Assembly (NCBI GenBank): GCA_002189035.1
Contig: CM007989.1
Coordinates: 8,289,501-8,353,500 of the forward strand
Direction of reading: 5' to 3'
Length of the DNA stretch: 64,000 bases
From: Utricularia gibba
Taxonomy: Eukaryota; Streptophyta; Magnoliopsida; Lamiales; Lentibulariaceae
Shown: one piece after another, positions 1-10,401 of the stretch
Layout: each line of letters opens with the position of its first letter
Position numbering within the stretch: position 1 is the stretch's first letter
Translations under genes and position numbers: made by a program
The notes under the pieces: generated by a model
Told to the model about the DNA's origin: nothing
Seen by the model: only the letters and a program-made list of their open reading frames with translations
The model's database searches: none

Positions 1-690
1 CAGCAGTACAGGCTGTTGTTCTTCCTTGGGTTCCTCTTCAGAAAAATTAGACTGATGATTTCTAGCATTGCTCCTGCAGTCCCATGATAATGCCTTTTTT
101 TTTCTGACAAGAATGACATTCCACACTCGATTTATCTATCATTCCTTGATGCATTAGAACCAGTATAAGAGCCTCTGGATTTCCAACTGCCTCTCTCCCT
201 AGTATTCCACCTTCCTCTACCGCCTTCAAAAGGGGATTCATAAGCTTTCCCCTGTGCTTCATTTCTATCATAATTTCAACCTCCACCACGGATCTTTCAC
301 ATGGTTCTTTCTTTCTGGCACTCTAACTACATAATCTGAGACAAAATCCCCTGGCTTTTGCTTCGTAGTTCTCAATTTCGCCTCTCAACGTCTGCATCCT
401 TACCCTTTTCACACGGTCCACACCTTGAAAGAAAGCTCTCAACATATCCCATTCTTGCTTAAGCATGGTCCATTAGTGGCTGTTGCCATCCATCCTGGCA
501 TTCTGTCATTTATAAATCAATGCCAAGGCCTTCCTCTCCTTCTCCTGTATCTGTTATGGCTGGTGTAGTGGTGATTACCTCCATCACTTACTAAGCTCCA
601 ATTTTCATAATTCTCCACGGTTAACATTGGAACTCTGAGTGTACCATTGTTGGGCCGTACGACCGTAGATAGCTGTGGTACCACTTTGAT
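1..690 (-). mobile_element. Decayed Ty1/copia gag fragment, cut by left edge
   Basis: Read on the minus strand, short pieces in shifting frames resemble a copia Gag. VENYENWSL near 600-630 is like the start of the UBN2/Gag region. FQGVDRVK and QTLRGEIE near 390-440 are like its middle. A CHSC segment near 75-115 is like the zinc knuckle, followed by an acidic EEEPKEEQQ stretch at the very edge. At 671-690 the minus strand reads TGGTACCACAGC, similar to the TGGTATCAGAGC primer-binding site of copia elements, so LTR remnants may lie to its right. Frames are broken by stops, so this is a dead copy. The pol part would lie outside the window. The match is to remembered family motifs only. Confidence 0.65.
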
Positions 691-835
691 GGAGGGTTTT
701 AATGTTCAGCAAGGTTGATGAGGCTCTGCACACCGAGAGTTCCTTTGAAATTCTGCTTCAACTTTTTGGATGACTTTTGCAGTTGAATTTCGTTATTTTA
801 TGGTTTGGCGGAGTTGGGGGTTTGGAATTAGAAAA

Positions 836-2269
836 ATGGCAAGGACTCCCCCACGCCTCATCTTCTTGGCGTTGCCGGTGCTCGCGGCGGTTCTGACGTA
901 CCATCTTGACGAACTTGACCCGGTCTCGTATCCGGATGATGAGCTTCTCCGGTACCACCAACCCCTCTTCGTCCCCAAGCACAACCCCGGATGCTGCATG
1001 GCGTAGAGATGATCGGAAATGGGGAGCTCCTCTTACCGGAGGATGTTGCCTACGACCCCAAAACCGGCTTCATGTACACCGGTTGCGCCGACGGGTGGAT
1101 CAGCCGCGTCCGTGCTCCTCCTGTTCCGGGGGCATCGGCAACCGTTGAAAAGTGGGTCAACACCGGTGGCCGTCCCTTGGGCATCGCGCATGGACCTAAC
1201 GGTGAAGTTCTGGTTGCTGACGCTGAAAAGGCAAGTCCATTAATTGTTCTTTTGGTGAACTAACAGACAAACTGTGGCTGACTTTGGATGCTTCGTCGTT
1301 TGGTGAATAAGCACGTAATGAGGGAGATAGATTGAACCAACTGAAAAAGAAAGTGCCATTGCAGGGATTACTGAACGTGAGTAAAGATGGAGTCATCAAG
1401 GTGCTAACAGATAAAGCTGAGGGCATCAAATTCAAGATGACAAATGCTGTGGATATCGGTCCTGGTCAAATGATCTACTTCACCGACTCGTCGTTCAAAT
1501 TCTCCATAAAAGATCACATTTTGGACATCTTTGAGGGTAGACCTAATGGCAGATTGCTCAGCTACAATCCCTTCAACAAAGAAACCAAGGTTTTGGTTCG
1601 AGATCTCTTCTTCCCCAACGGTGTGACCCTGTCTGCTGATCAGCAGTCTGTCCTTTTCTGCGAAACCCCATTGCAAGTTCCAATCTTTATCTCTTTTCTT
1701 CTACTCTTTGTTTAGTTTCAACCACGAAAACCAAAGAGACTATTGATTGGTGCAGGAGGAGATGCAAAAGGTACCACATTCACGGTCCCAGGGAGGGATC
1801 TACTGATATCTTCGTGGAAAACTTGCCCGGCTTGCCTGATAACATTCGATACGACGGGGAAGGGCGATACTGGATCGCCTTAACCATGGTAAGATGATGA
1901 TCATTGAAAAATGGTAAATGGGAACGTGGGCTGTATGGCTCTCAGTGAGATCCAAAAACATTACTATCGTGTCCCACATTGCGTTTCTTCTATGCACAGG
2001 AAGCTGATACATGGGAAGTTGTGCAGCGACACCCTTTGCTTAGAAAGGTGGCTCGGATCGTGAAGGAGCGTGCTGGGGAGTGGATCAAAGTAGACAGGAA
2101 TGGAGGGGTGATCGCTGTCGATGTGCATGGGAATCCCCAGGAGCATTACTACGATCGCAACGCACGAATGGTTTCGAGTGCGATCAAGATAGGGGAGCAT
2201 CTCTACTGCGGATCCATTGTGCTCCAAAGCCTCGTTCGGTTGAACGTGACTCGGAACCCCGCAGCCTGA
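836..2269 (+). CDS. Strictosidine synthase-like protein (frameshifted copy)
   Basis: Predicted exons are 836-1230, 1365-1672, 1756-1888 and 2000-2269, about 368 residues if one base is restored. The product starts with a hydrophobic N-terminus (LIFLALPVLAAVL), a signal or anchor for the secretory route. Family blocks follow in order: LPEDVAYD, GCADGWI, NTGGRPLG, VADAEKG, IYFTDSS, NGRLL, LFFPNGVTLS, HGPREGSTDIF, LPGLPDNIRYD and WIALTM. This is the six-bladed beta-propeller of the strictosidine synthase/APMAP family; most plant members do not make strictosidine and their substrates are unknown. Exon 1 is broken near 985-990: the frame reaching VPKHNP must shift by one base to continue as MLHGVEMIGNGE, and one more C in the CCCC run would give the usual NPRM. 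Introns 1 and 2 appear to begin with GC (GCAAGT). It is a recent pseudogene or an assembly error; everything downstream is intact. Confidence 0.85.
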
Positions 2270-3207
2270 GAAACCACTCCACTTTATTTTCCGATGAGTT
2301 TATGTTTTTCCCCGTTCATCATCGTGGGACGCTGTAGCGTTTCTCAAGAGCAAGGGGGTAACATCATTCAAGCTTTCTTCCAAGTAACTTGTGTCTCCAC
2401 ACGTTAATCTATGCGGATTCCCTTGTACCTTTTCCTGTTTCCTCTCCCTCATGCATATCCTCCATGGGAATATTTAAGAAACACTCAGATAATCTCAACT
2501 AGGTTGGATTCTTCTAGGGAGCACGGATTTCAATGCGCCTGCTGTGCTACAATAGCTAGTTTCTGTTATTCGGTGAATGAATGCGGGTGCGGTCCCTCAG
2601 GACGACTCAGACCCAGAGGTCCCTCTTGGGGCAATAATGCGGCGGCGAACGACTGCGACAGTTTTGAACCAAGCAAATGTCAGGATGATTATCAGAGGTC
2701 ATCAATCTGATGAAGGGAAGTAGAATGCGATCTGGTGCTTGTTTGTGCTCAGGCTGTGTATGAGCAGAACAACTCGAGATGCTGCTCCCAATGCTGCAAA
2801 CCTTTTACAATCCTCGTTTCTAAGGAAAAACAAACAGCTACGACTGAAGACTTGGCAGTTGGCCCGCGCAGTCCACTTCACTGATCTGGCTTCAACTCCC
2901 AAAAGGAAGAGAGGTTCATGGATCGCGATCATGCGTCAATTTTACACATTTATGGTCTTCTCGTTGCTCATTGTTTGCGGATTCCAAACTGCAATGAGCA
3001 TGACCATCTGAATAAAGCAGATATCTGTATGAACAGAAACGAAAGAGAACATGTTGGTTTATGCATTTTTTATTCTTATTTAATGTTTTGACATTAACTT
3101 TTTCCTTTTTTATAAGTAAAAAAATAAGAAAATCAGCATCATGATGTGATGGTGACATGGCATTATTTAATTAAAAATTAATTTGATAGTAATATTTTAA
3201 ATATTTA
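2270..3207. other. Intergenic, no gene recognised
   Basis: The 3' flank of the strictosidine-synthase-like gene. Two short plus-strand open frames (2411-2710 and 2739-3011) have no motif I know; the second ends in a hydrophobic stretch. From about 3040 the sequence becomes strongly A/T-rich. Confidence 0.5.
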
Positions 3208-3542
3208 GGCGTGTTTTGTTTCTGAGCTTAACTAGGTTTATAGACATGTTTAATATTTTACAATGTTTGGTATATAGGTTATTGTTGGATTTAAATTTAC
3301 CCAACAGATTTATATAAACCCATCAATAACCCATGGATATGAGTTTATATAAACCCACCTAGGGGTGAGTTTAAGTATCATCATATTAATTATAAATACC
3401 TTTATCCTAAACTAATGCATGTAATGATAAAACCAAATAATTTTAACACATGAACCAAATAAGTTTACACATGAAACCCATTAATATGTATTTAAAGATA
3501 CCTAAATAATTTATATCACCAACCCCTCAACCAAACGGGGCC
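3208..3542. mobile_element. MITE, PIF/Harbinger (Tourist)-like
   Basis: A 335-bp A/T-rich segment without coding capacity. It starts GGCGTGTTTTGTTTC and ends with the reverse complement of GGCCCCGTTTGGTTG, so the ends form an imperfect terminal inverted repeat. It is flanked on both sides by TTA (3205-3207 and 3543-3545), the usual target duplication of PIF/Harbinger elements. The GTTTGGTT-type terminus is common in plant MITEs. No transposase is present, so mobilisation would need an autonomous partner elsewhere. Confidence 0.55.
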
Positions 3543-4159
3543 TTAATGTATAAGTGAGTCGGACACGGAGGGTAGGCAGTTGGGTTGGGCCTTGCTAAAC
3601 CCAGACTAGTTAATGGGTCTGGACTGCTTTCCCGTAGGTGGGCTCAACCACTGAGCCTGTCCGCCCGAGTCTGGACTTGGGCTGAAAGTGGGTAACTTGG
3701 GGAGTAGGCCCAATTCACCAAGCCAAGGCCCTGTCTAGGACTGGCTTCTGAGTTCGTGTAGGGTCTCCGTTGACGAGATGGCAGGCGCGGTAGGGTCTCC
3801 CGCTCATTGAAGGTTTTCCAGTCGGGATCTGCCTGCCTGCCTGCCTCATTCCGGCCGTACACACACACACCCACACAGACCCAGACCTAGCTCTGGAAGT
3901 ATGTATGATATTCAAGATTAGAGGCCTTATTAATGATGTGGGTTTCGCAGAGATGTTCTTGGAAGGATGATACTCATGGCAGGAGGCCACAATACTTACT
4001 ATCTGAACACGGAGACATGGCATTCTGAACATTAACTCTAGGATATGATATGAAGCTGAGTCTTCGAGGGGAAAAGGGGTATCTGTGGGAGGATGCAGGC
4101 GCACGGAGGCTACTCAGCGTGGTTATTTTGAAGATGAGATGGGCTGGTGAGGTTGGCCG
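3543..4159. other. Intergenic with simple repeats
   Basis: G/C-richer than its surroundings and full of short GGGCTTGG/CCCAAGCC-like words. It carries a GCCT tetranucleotide run at 3829-3846 and an AC run at 3859-3870. No coding signal was found. The right part is the 3' flank of the GASA gene. Confidence 0.5.
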
Positions 4160-5142
4160 TCAAGGGCATTTGAGCCGGCCGCCGTGGGTTGTCATGTTGG
4201 CGTAGCACTTACCGCACACCTCTTTGTTCCCGAATTGCCCGGGTGGCACGCACTTGCATCTGTCGCAGCAGGTCACGCAGGCTCTCAGGCAAATATTCAG
4301 TCTCGAGTGCAGTTTGCATCTCACCTGGCACGGTGCAAAGCATTCTGCAAATCACCCACAGCCACATCACAAACATCAGGGGTGGTTCTTAAAGCTGAGG
4401 AGCACTGAAAGTTTATGCCGGTGAAGGGTGAAGTAAGCAGGTACCTTTGGTGTTTCTTGGTGTGGGCAATGCCGGTGTGGGAACTAATGGCTTTGCCGGA
4501 GGAAGTGATGGTTTGGCCGGTGGCGTCAGGGAAGGCTTTGCCGGAGGAAGTGATGGTTTGGCCGGAGTTTGCCGGAGGAAGTGATGGTTTGGCCGGAGGG
4601 GTCAGCGACGGCTTTGCCGGAGGAAGTGATGGTTTGGCCGGTGGGGTCAGCGACGGCTTTGCCGGAGGAAGTGATGGTTTGACCGGTGGAGGGAGTGACG
4701 GCTTTGCCGGAGGAAGCGACGGTTTGGCCGGTGGGGGCAGCGACGGCTTTGCCGGGGGAAGTGATGGTTTGGCTGGTGGAGGAAGCGACGGTTTGGCCGG
4801 TGGCGTCAGCGACGGCTTTGCCGGAGGGGGCAGAGATGGACTGGGCGGCGGCAGTATAGATGGCTTTGGCGGAGGAGGAAGTGATGGCTTGAGCAGTGTG
4901 GGTGGTGAGGAGCTGGGCGTTGAAGGCACTAGGGAGGATTCTGTGTCCACATTGATAACTTGTTCATCAAAAATCTCTGCACAAACCTGTGCAAGCAAGC
5001 AACATATCAGATCTCAGTCTCCTCAGGCAACCCAACAAGCTAAACTTGAGTGAATTCAGGTTCCCGAGAAAGCATACCTGAACATTCACGAGAAGAAGCA
5101 GACAAGCACATGCCACTACGAGAAACGCAGGCTTTGAAGCCA
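4160..5142 (-). CDS. Proline-rich GASA (snakin/gibberellin-regulated) protein, domain out of frame
   Basis: Exons on the minus strand are 5142-5078, 4986-4445 and 4344-4160. Exon 1 encodes a signal peptide (MASKPAFLVVACACLLLLV). Exon 2 encodes a long repeat of PSLPPAKPSLTPP units, as in GASA14-type proteins with a cell-wall-like proline-rich spacer. Exon 3 encodes a complete GASA domain with 12 cysteines, ending KCYANMTTHGGRLKCP. GASA peptides are secreted, often gibberellin-responsive, and act in growth and defence. A 14-bp deletion relative to the neighbouring repeat units (junction 4567/4568) shifts the frame: from the signal peptide, translation leaves the proline repeat and reads exon 3 in a wrong frame to an early stop. 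With the repeat frame of the last units, exon 3 joins correctly. The allele as given therefore should not make the cysteine domain, unless the deletion is an assembly error in a G/C-rich repeat. Confidence 0.85.
4490..4880 (-). repeat. Tandem coding repeat for PSLPPAKPSLTPPAK units
   Basis: Copies of a unit of roughly 45 bp, with 30-bp sub-units, read on the plus strand as TTTGCCGGAGGAAGTGATGG followed by TTTGGCCGGTGG and CAGCGACGGC with small changes. It encodes the proline-rich spacer of the GASA protein. Copies near 4490-4620 are the most similar to each other, which favours slippage or unequal exchange; one unit near 4567 lacks 14 bp. Confidence 0.9.
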
Positions 5143-6057
5143 TTTTTCGCAGAAAGAAAAAAAACTCAGGAGGGCCTCCTCATTCTGAATCTGATAGCTG
5201 AATATGGTCTTCTGTATTTATAGAGAGTCAGTTCCTGCAACCGGAGACGTGTGCTTCGTGCACCGATCTGCACCTGCATCATTCCACATGCACCAGCCCT
5301 CACCTGTATTAAACAAACTTATCTACCCTTTGCCATCCCATGTGCACTCCCCAAGGGAATTCAAAAGCACGCCTCATTTGAAACATTCGATGCACCGAGA
5401 ATTGGTACTAGATACTCAGAACTATTATCAGGAGTTTTTTCAATAGGAAACACTCACATAAAAATGTTGTTTGAACCCAGAATACACATGTCATCCATCA
5501 ACTATTACCACGATGTGCTGGAAAATAGTGGTCCACCAACTCACATGATCATGCTATATCATGAGAGCAAAAAACTGTGAAATAATAAAATTAGCTATAG
5601 GCAAAAGGTGAAAACTTGGCAATGACTCTCGAGGTAATAAATATCTGGGCAGGTAACCTCTGGGGAAAAATAAGTGGTGATGGTCCACAAAACAACTGTA
5701 CAAAATTTATGTGTTTCCTTGCATCGTTTTGAGAGCTTGGAATTCAAGTCCTGGACTGTAAGCTCAATACCAAAAACCATCGAGATAGATGTCATTTCAA
5801 AGCAGGGGCAAGACAGTGGAGTTAAAGCACACTCAGGAAGAAATTACAGCACACTCGAGCAGGCTATCATAAATAAATCGACATAAAGCCAGAAACTGTC
5901 GGATTCCTTTTTTTTTTCCAGCTTGGTCCATTGTAGATGACAAGAAACAATGTCAGCTCATGTACGAATTTGGGCCAGAAATACAGCACCTCATCATCAC
6001 AATTTACAAACGATGTTTGGGGGTCTTGCACCAGATGAAACTACACGAAATGCACCT
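5143..6057. other. GASA promoter/5' leader and 3' flank of the RNase H gene
   Basis: Contains the GASA leader and TATA box at its left end, then about 800 bp without a supported gene. The right end is the probable 3' untranslated region of the RNase H-like gene. Confidence 0.5.
5215..5222 (-). promoter_or_regulatory. TATA box of the GASA gene
   Basis: The minus strand reads TATAAATA 73 bp upstream of the GASA start codon, in the context CTCTCTATAAATACAG. The position fits a start of transcription near 5185-5190 and a leader of about 45 bases. Confidence 0.65.
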
Positions 6058-7896
6058 TTATTTCATATCGCACTCGACTTGGACTTCGCCATCTGCAAAT
6101 GAAGTTTTTTTTAGAGAAGCGCTAATAGATGAAGAATGACACCCTGAAGGCAAAGATTAACAGATTTTACTCTTCAAATGGATCGCAAGATTAGCCTGTG
6201 CATCAGCTTCACAGTTGTACTCCTGAGGGAATTAAGTTAAGTTCACAAATATACACAAATGGAACTACTAACTGAGACAATAACCAAATAAAAATCCCTG
6301 GTTATAGCTTATGCACATGCACAAAGCTCACCCTTTCAACATGACGCATCTGGAAAGACGTAAACCGATCCCTGAGCTCTTTTGCGACCCTACACAGATC
6401 AGCCATATTCTGGTTTTTAGTCTTCCAAAGTTCCTGAACCTGACAAATAGTAGAGCAAAGAAGTCGAGCACAAACATCACGACCACAAAAATCTTCCGCT
6501 CCAAAAAAGATAACTGAAAGCACCACATCAAATTCTTTGGTTAAAGATAAGGACATACAGGAAACAGAAAGTAGCATGAGAAACGTGATAACCTGCATGC
6601 AGACAAGTTTTGAGTCCCCTTGAATACGAACATGTTTAAATCCCTTCTGAAGAGCATATCTTAGGCCCAAAATGGCACCTCTATACTCAGCCACGTTATT
6701 AGTTGCAATGCCCACACCTTCCCGCAATCGTAAAACCTGTAAAATTTCCACCAGTGGTATTCTAGGTGTCATTGCAAGAACAGTCTCGAGAAAACAGCCC
6801 ATTTCTTTACACAATGATACGTAGAATCAAGTTTTGAAATTCAAACATGCAGTACCATGCTCCCATCTGCTGTTCGCAGCACAGCACCAGCACCAGCCAG
6901 GCCAGGATTTCCTTTTGAAGCACCATCAAATTCAATAACACAGGAGCTCTGTCCGTGCAAGAGGAAAATAAGGCAGGCTTCACCCCCAACTCAATCACAA
7001 GTCAAATAACACAAAATTACAAGAGCTGCAACCATACAAGTACATTGCTGCACAAGATAACATACAAACTTGCGTTGGGGTTGAGGTTAACCAATAGTAT
7101 GAAGTAAACAGAAATTATTTCTTTCGAGAAAATGCCTCCATTGTAGAGACTTACACAGTAAGAAGACACAGGTTCAACTTCCATGAAATTATCTGATCCG
7201 CCATGCTTGACCCGTGGAATTGCAGATGCCGTTGCTCCAACCACGTCCTGCCAATATAAAAAATTGCGTGGTGGTTTACTAAATGGTCAGGCTCCAAGAA
7301 AAAGACGAAATGAGTTCAGAAGTCACTTGTTGACTCCTTTCTCCATGGTTCTTGCCCGGCGATTTGTTAATAGCAAAATTAGGTTCCTGCACAAACAGGA
7401 ATTCTTATTAAGCTCTTATTCCTTCAAATGATATCTGATGTAAAATCTTCATTCAAGCAATTAACCGGCATTGTCACCCTATAAAAAAGGCACCAAAATA
7501 ACTCCCAGGTGGTAAATTCCATACGCCAAAGAAATTCAACTTTTACACGAGTTCCAGAGCCGAACCCTGAAAGGACAAACAGCCACTTGACCAAAAAGAT
7601 CATCTTGCACACTGCTGGCTTCAACAGAGTACATAGCATTCTTTAGCCCATGAGACGCGAGATACTCCTCAGCCTTCTTCGACAGGCCGTAACCTTTAAA
7701 CACCCTCACAGAAGGATCGTCCTCCTAGAAAAGGAAAGATATTCTCCTGGAATCACCCCAGCAAGAGTTATACGTACTGAAATTAAGATATACGTACTGA
7801 AGATCGAAGAAAAGACTGAAGATCAGTCATGCTCTTATACACGCCGACATTATCCCCCTTCCGCACAACATAAAAAGCATCTCTTTCATCTCCCAT
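6058..7896 (-). CDS. RNase H-like protein (RNase HI-type domain)
   Basis: Nine exons: 7896-7798, 7724-7566, 7386-7327, 7247-7155, 6948-6856, 6736-6593, 6439-6332, 6222-6171 and 6092-6058, giving 280 residues with all phases consistent. The N-terminus (DAFYVVRKGDNVGVYKS) is the short caulimovirus-VI/RNase H1-type hybrid-binding module. The C-terminal half is an RNase HI fold with the four acidic residues in place: D145 in EFDGASKGNPG, E185 in NVAEYRG, D209 in QGDSKLV and D259 in EADAQANLA. It should cut RNA in RNA-DNA hybrids. It is the conserved plant single-domain protein often labelled polynucleotidyl transferase, ribonuclease H-like, not a transposon RNase H, because it has its own introns and an intact frame. 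The donor after exon 2 (GTTCGG) is weak. It lies in the same orientation as the next two genes. Confidence 0.88.
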
Positions 7897-8475
7897 TCTT
7901 CCGGTTTTCCCGTAACAGAACAGTTACGACGAAGTTCCAGGCTTTCAGCACAGGAGAACCAGAACGGCAGAAGCCAAAGAACGCATGCTTGAAGGTCCCT
8001 CGAAATAAGTAGAAACTCACCCCCGAGACCTTACGACAACCGCCGGAGAAGTCACCGGGAAAACGGAATGGATTTGGGTGTGTACCCGGAAATGCAAGAA
8101 AGGTTGCATCTCCGGTAGGCCCATCCAACGAGCCCAAATAGAAATATTATTTTTAAAATATAATATTATTTATTACTAATCTGTACCGTTTTTTCGGTTA
8201 GAAGAACCATCCATACTTTTTTATCTGTCTTTTGTATGCATTTACTTGCACTTCCAGTTGTATGATTTCACAAGTAGTATATTTACCCATGGAATCTGCT
8301 GATGGTGATTACTGTCAACTGCAAAGGTATTTAACATTCAACAGAAGGGTAGTGTTTTACCTGCTTGGGATTTCTTTGATGTCTGTCTCCCTGTTGTCAT
8401 CAGAAACAAGCTGAGGTCTATGGGGCTGCAAAATCCTTCTCTCCATGTCAACGTTTGCATGTATCATCTTTGCCT
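7897..8475. other. Intergenic, nothing recognised
   Basis: Leader of the RNase H-like gene on the left and 3' flank of EMB506 on the right, with an A/T-rich stretch near 8140-8230. An open minus frame 8137-7886 overlaps the leader but has no known domain. Confidence 0.45.
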
Positions 8476-10107
8476 TCAGATGTAACCAGTGACGGGGACT
8501 CGCTTCAGTAGCATGGCGAGATCATAAGACTTGAAATCTCTGCCGTAACATAGACTTAGATCCAGTGCTGTGTTTCCATCCTGCACAGAACCCCATAATT
8601 CAGTCAAAGATTTACACAGGCAAACAAATGGCTCAATGATAATGAAGGTTGATGATATGGGATTATAGATCCTATAACTTGAAACTGGTATTGAATCATG
8701 TCATTTAAGTGCAAACATATCCCTGTAGTTTCGAGTATCACCTTGTTCCGCCTTGTTCTATCAGCGCCATTGACCAAAAGAATCTTGGCTATGTCACGGT
8801 TCCTTGTTTGGATGGCCACATGCAATGGTGTCCAGCCTTCCTGCACATAGAACTTGGCAATGAAGATATATATGTGTGAAGTTTAGCAGACCCCTTTGTT
8901 GCATATTTGAGACAAAATGCATTCATTTCTAAGCACAATAGCTCCTCACGTTGTCAGCAACATTCACATTAACTTTACACTTGATCAACAACTTCACGGT
9001 TTGCATGGCCCCAACTTGAACAGCATAATGAAGGGGCGTGGCGCCATCCTGTGATGAAAAGGAGAATCAAGTAACGCATCCTTGATGTGTAGGTTAGTAC
9101 AGAAAAACTCAACAAGCAAAACAGATCATCTCGTACCCGGTCCTTCGCATCAGGATTTGCTCCTTTTCTTAAGAGATGACTTGTCACGGCCTCTCTTTTA
9201 CCAATAACAGCTAAATGCAGGGGAGTCAAGCCATCCTGCCCCAAGAAATTCGCTCATATATAATAATCGACCCACCTTTAAACACAAGCCGTTGCCTCAC
9301 TAGTGGGGTTACCTTATCAGGCAGGTCAATGTTACAACCCATCTCAAGCAACTCATCCATGAACTTTATCTGTCCAGAGAGAGCATAACTATGGAGAGGC
9401 TTCCATCTTGCCTGTTAATAAGGTCTTCAAACTAAGTAAACATCATTAAGAACAAATCCAAACATTTCAAAAAAAAAAGCTATCATATCATCCAGCATAC
9501 AGTTGATAACTTCTCCAAGCTAGGCACTGTATTCTGCTTCAAAATTTCCCATTCCTCTGGTTCCAACATCTGTTCAACCTCTGTGCAGAAAAAAAGATGG
9601 ACAGAATCTGAGCTTGCTATTTGTATCCATGGAGAACATGCTTATCGCTTCAATTTCCTAGTTCCTAAGCAGTGCACAGCTCCCCTAGTGCTACATATAC
9701 AACATCCACCATTCACCTCGCAGTAGATCGTCTTCGGTGTTCTCCGTGGTGAGCTCCTTAACGCTGACGTTGGTAACTGCAGCCTTGCCATGCCCGTTGC
9801 CTTCCCACCCAATTCCGTAATCCAAATCATCCTCTGTCATATCCTCATCTTCACCTTCAGAATCATCTTGATAGTCACTGTCATCAGAATCAGGGTCTTC
9901 CCACAGTCCATAATTTTCGACAGCGTGAAATTTCCTTCCAGAATAACGTTTAGAAGAACGAACGGAGCATTGGTTCCATCCTCTTAAGCATAACCTAGAG
10001 AACCCTGCGCTGCTCAGGCAGCTACACGGCACCAGGTACGCCGGCGACGCCACATTATCCAATCGCAGCTTAGGCGAGAGCAAATAATTACACGATGAAA
10101 GTATCAT
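8476..10107 (-). CDS. EMB506: Ankyrin-repeat protein, plastid, EMB506-like
   Basis: Seven exons: 10107-9717, 9580-9501, 9411-9313, 9235-9137, 9048-8950, 8840-8742 and 8580-8476, giving 323 residues. The first 60 or so residues look like a plastid transit peptide (Ser/Arg/Leu-rich, few acids). A very acidic stretch follows (DPDSDDSDYQDDSEGEDED), then a short helix (MLEPEEWEILKQNT) and five ankyrin units from residue 158: HSYALSG, TPLHLAVIGKREA, TPLHYAVQVG, TPLHVAIQTRNRDIAK and a C-terminal cap TALDLSLCYGRDFKSYDLA. This order and the phrase RNRDIAKILLVNGADRTRRNK are those of Arabidopsis EMB506, which pairs with AKRP and is needed for plastid development in the embryo. Exons 3-6 are each exactly 99 nt, one 33-residue ankyrin repeat per exon. 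Confidence 0.92.
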
Positions 10108-10401
10108 TCTTCAATATACGAGCTGGCGCGTTTTATCAAACACCTGGCGGGCAACAAATGCTTCGACAGATAAACAAGAGTTCCGAGCAAGACTCGGTTC
10201 AGAAGTTGAGAATTTGCAGAGATACATCCTTAGGGTTTGCTCTTATTTCGATTCAACCCCAAATTCCCTATTCCATAAAACAACATTATCTTCGCTTTTA
10301 TATCATAGTTGAGAAAAATCCGATTATTTTATGGTTCTTCGCCGGCCCCCCGCCGCGAATCAGGAGGGCAGGGAGCCAATACAATAGAGTGTTCTTCAGG
10401 C

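Noticed and set aside
3550..4100. LTR or hAT element suggested by GGGCTTGG-like words
   Set aside because: No terminal repeats, target duplication or coding remnants could be paired.
4415..5053. Glycine-rich plus-strand open frame of 212 codons
   Set aside because: It is the antisense of the proline-rich repeat of the GASA gene; the minus strand has the signal peptide, splice sites and GASA domain.
6302..6814. RNase H domain as part of a retrotransposon
   Set aside because: It is spread over several spliced exons with an intact frame, its own N-terminal module and no reverse transcriptase nearby.
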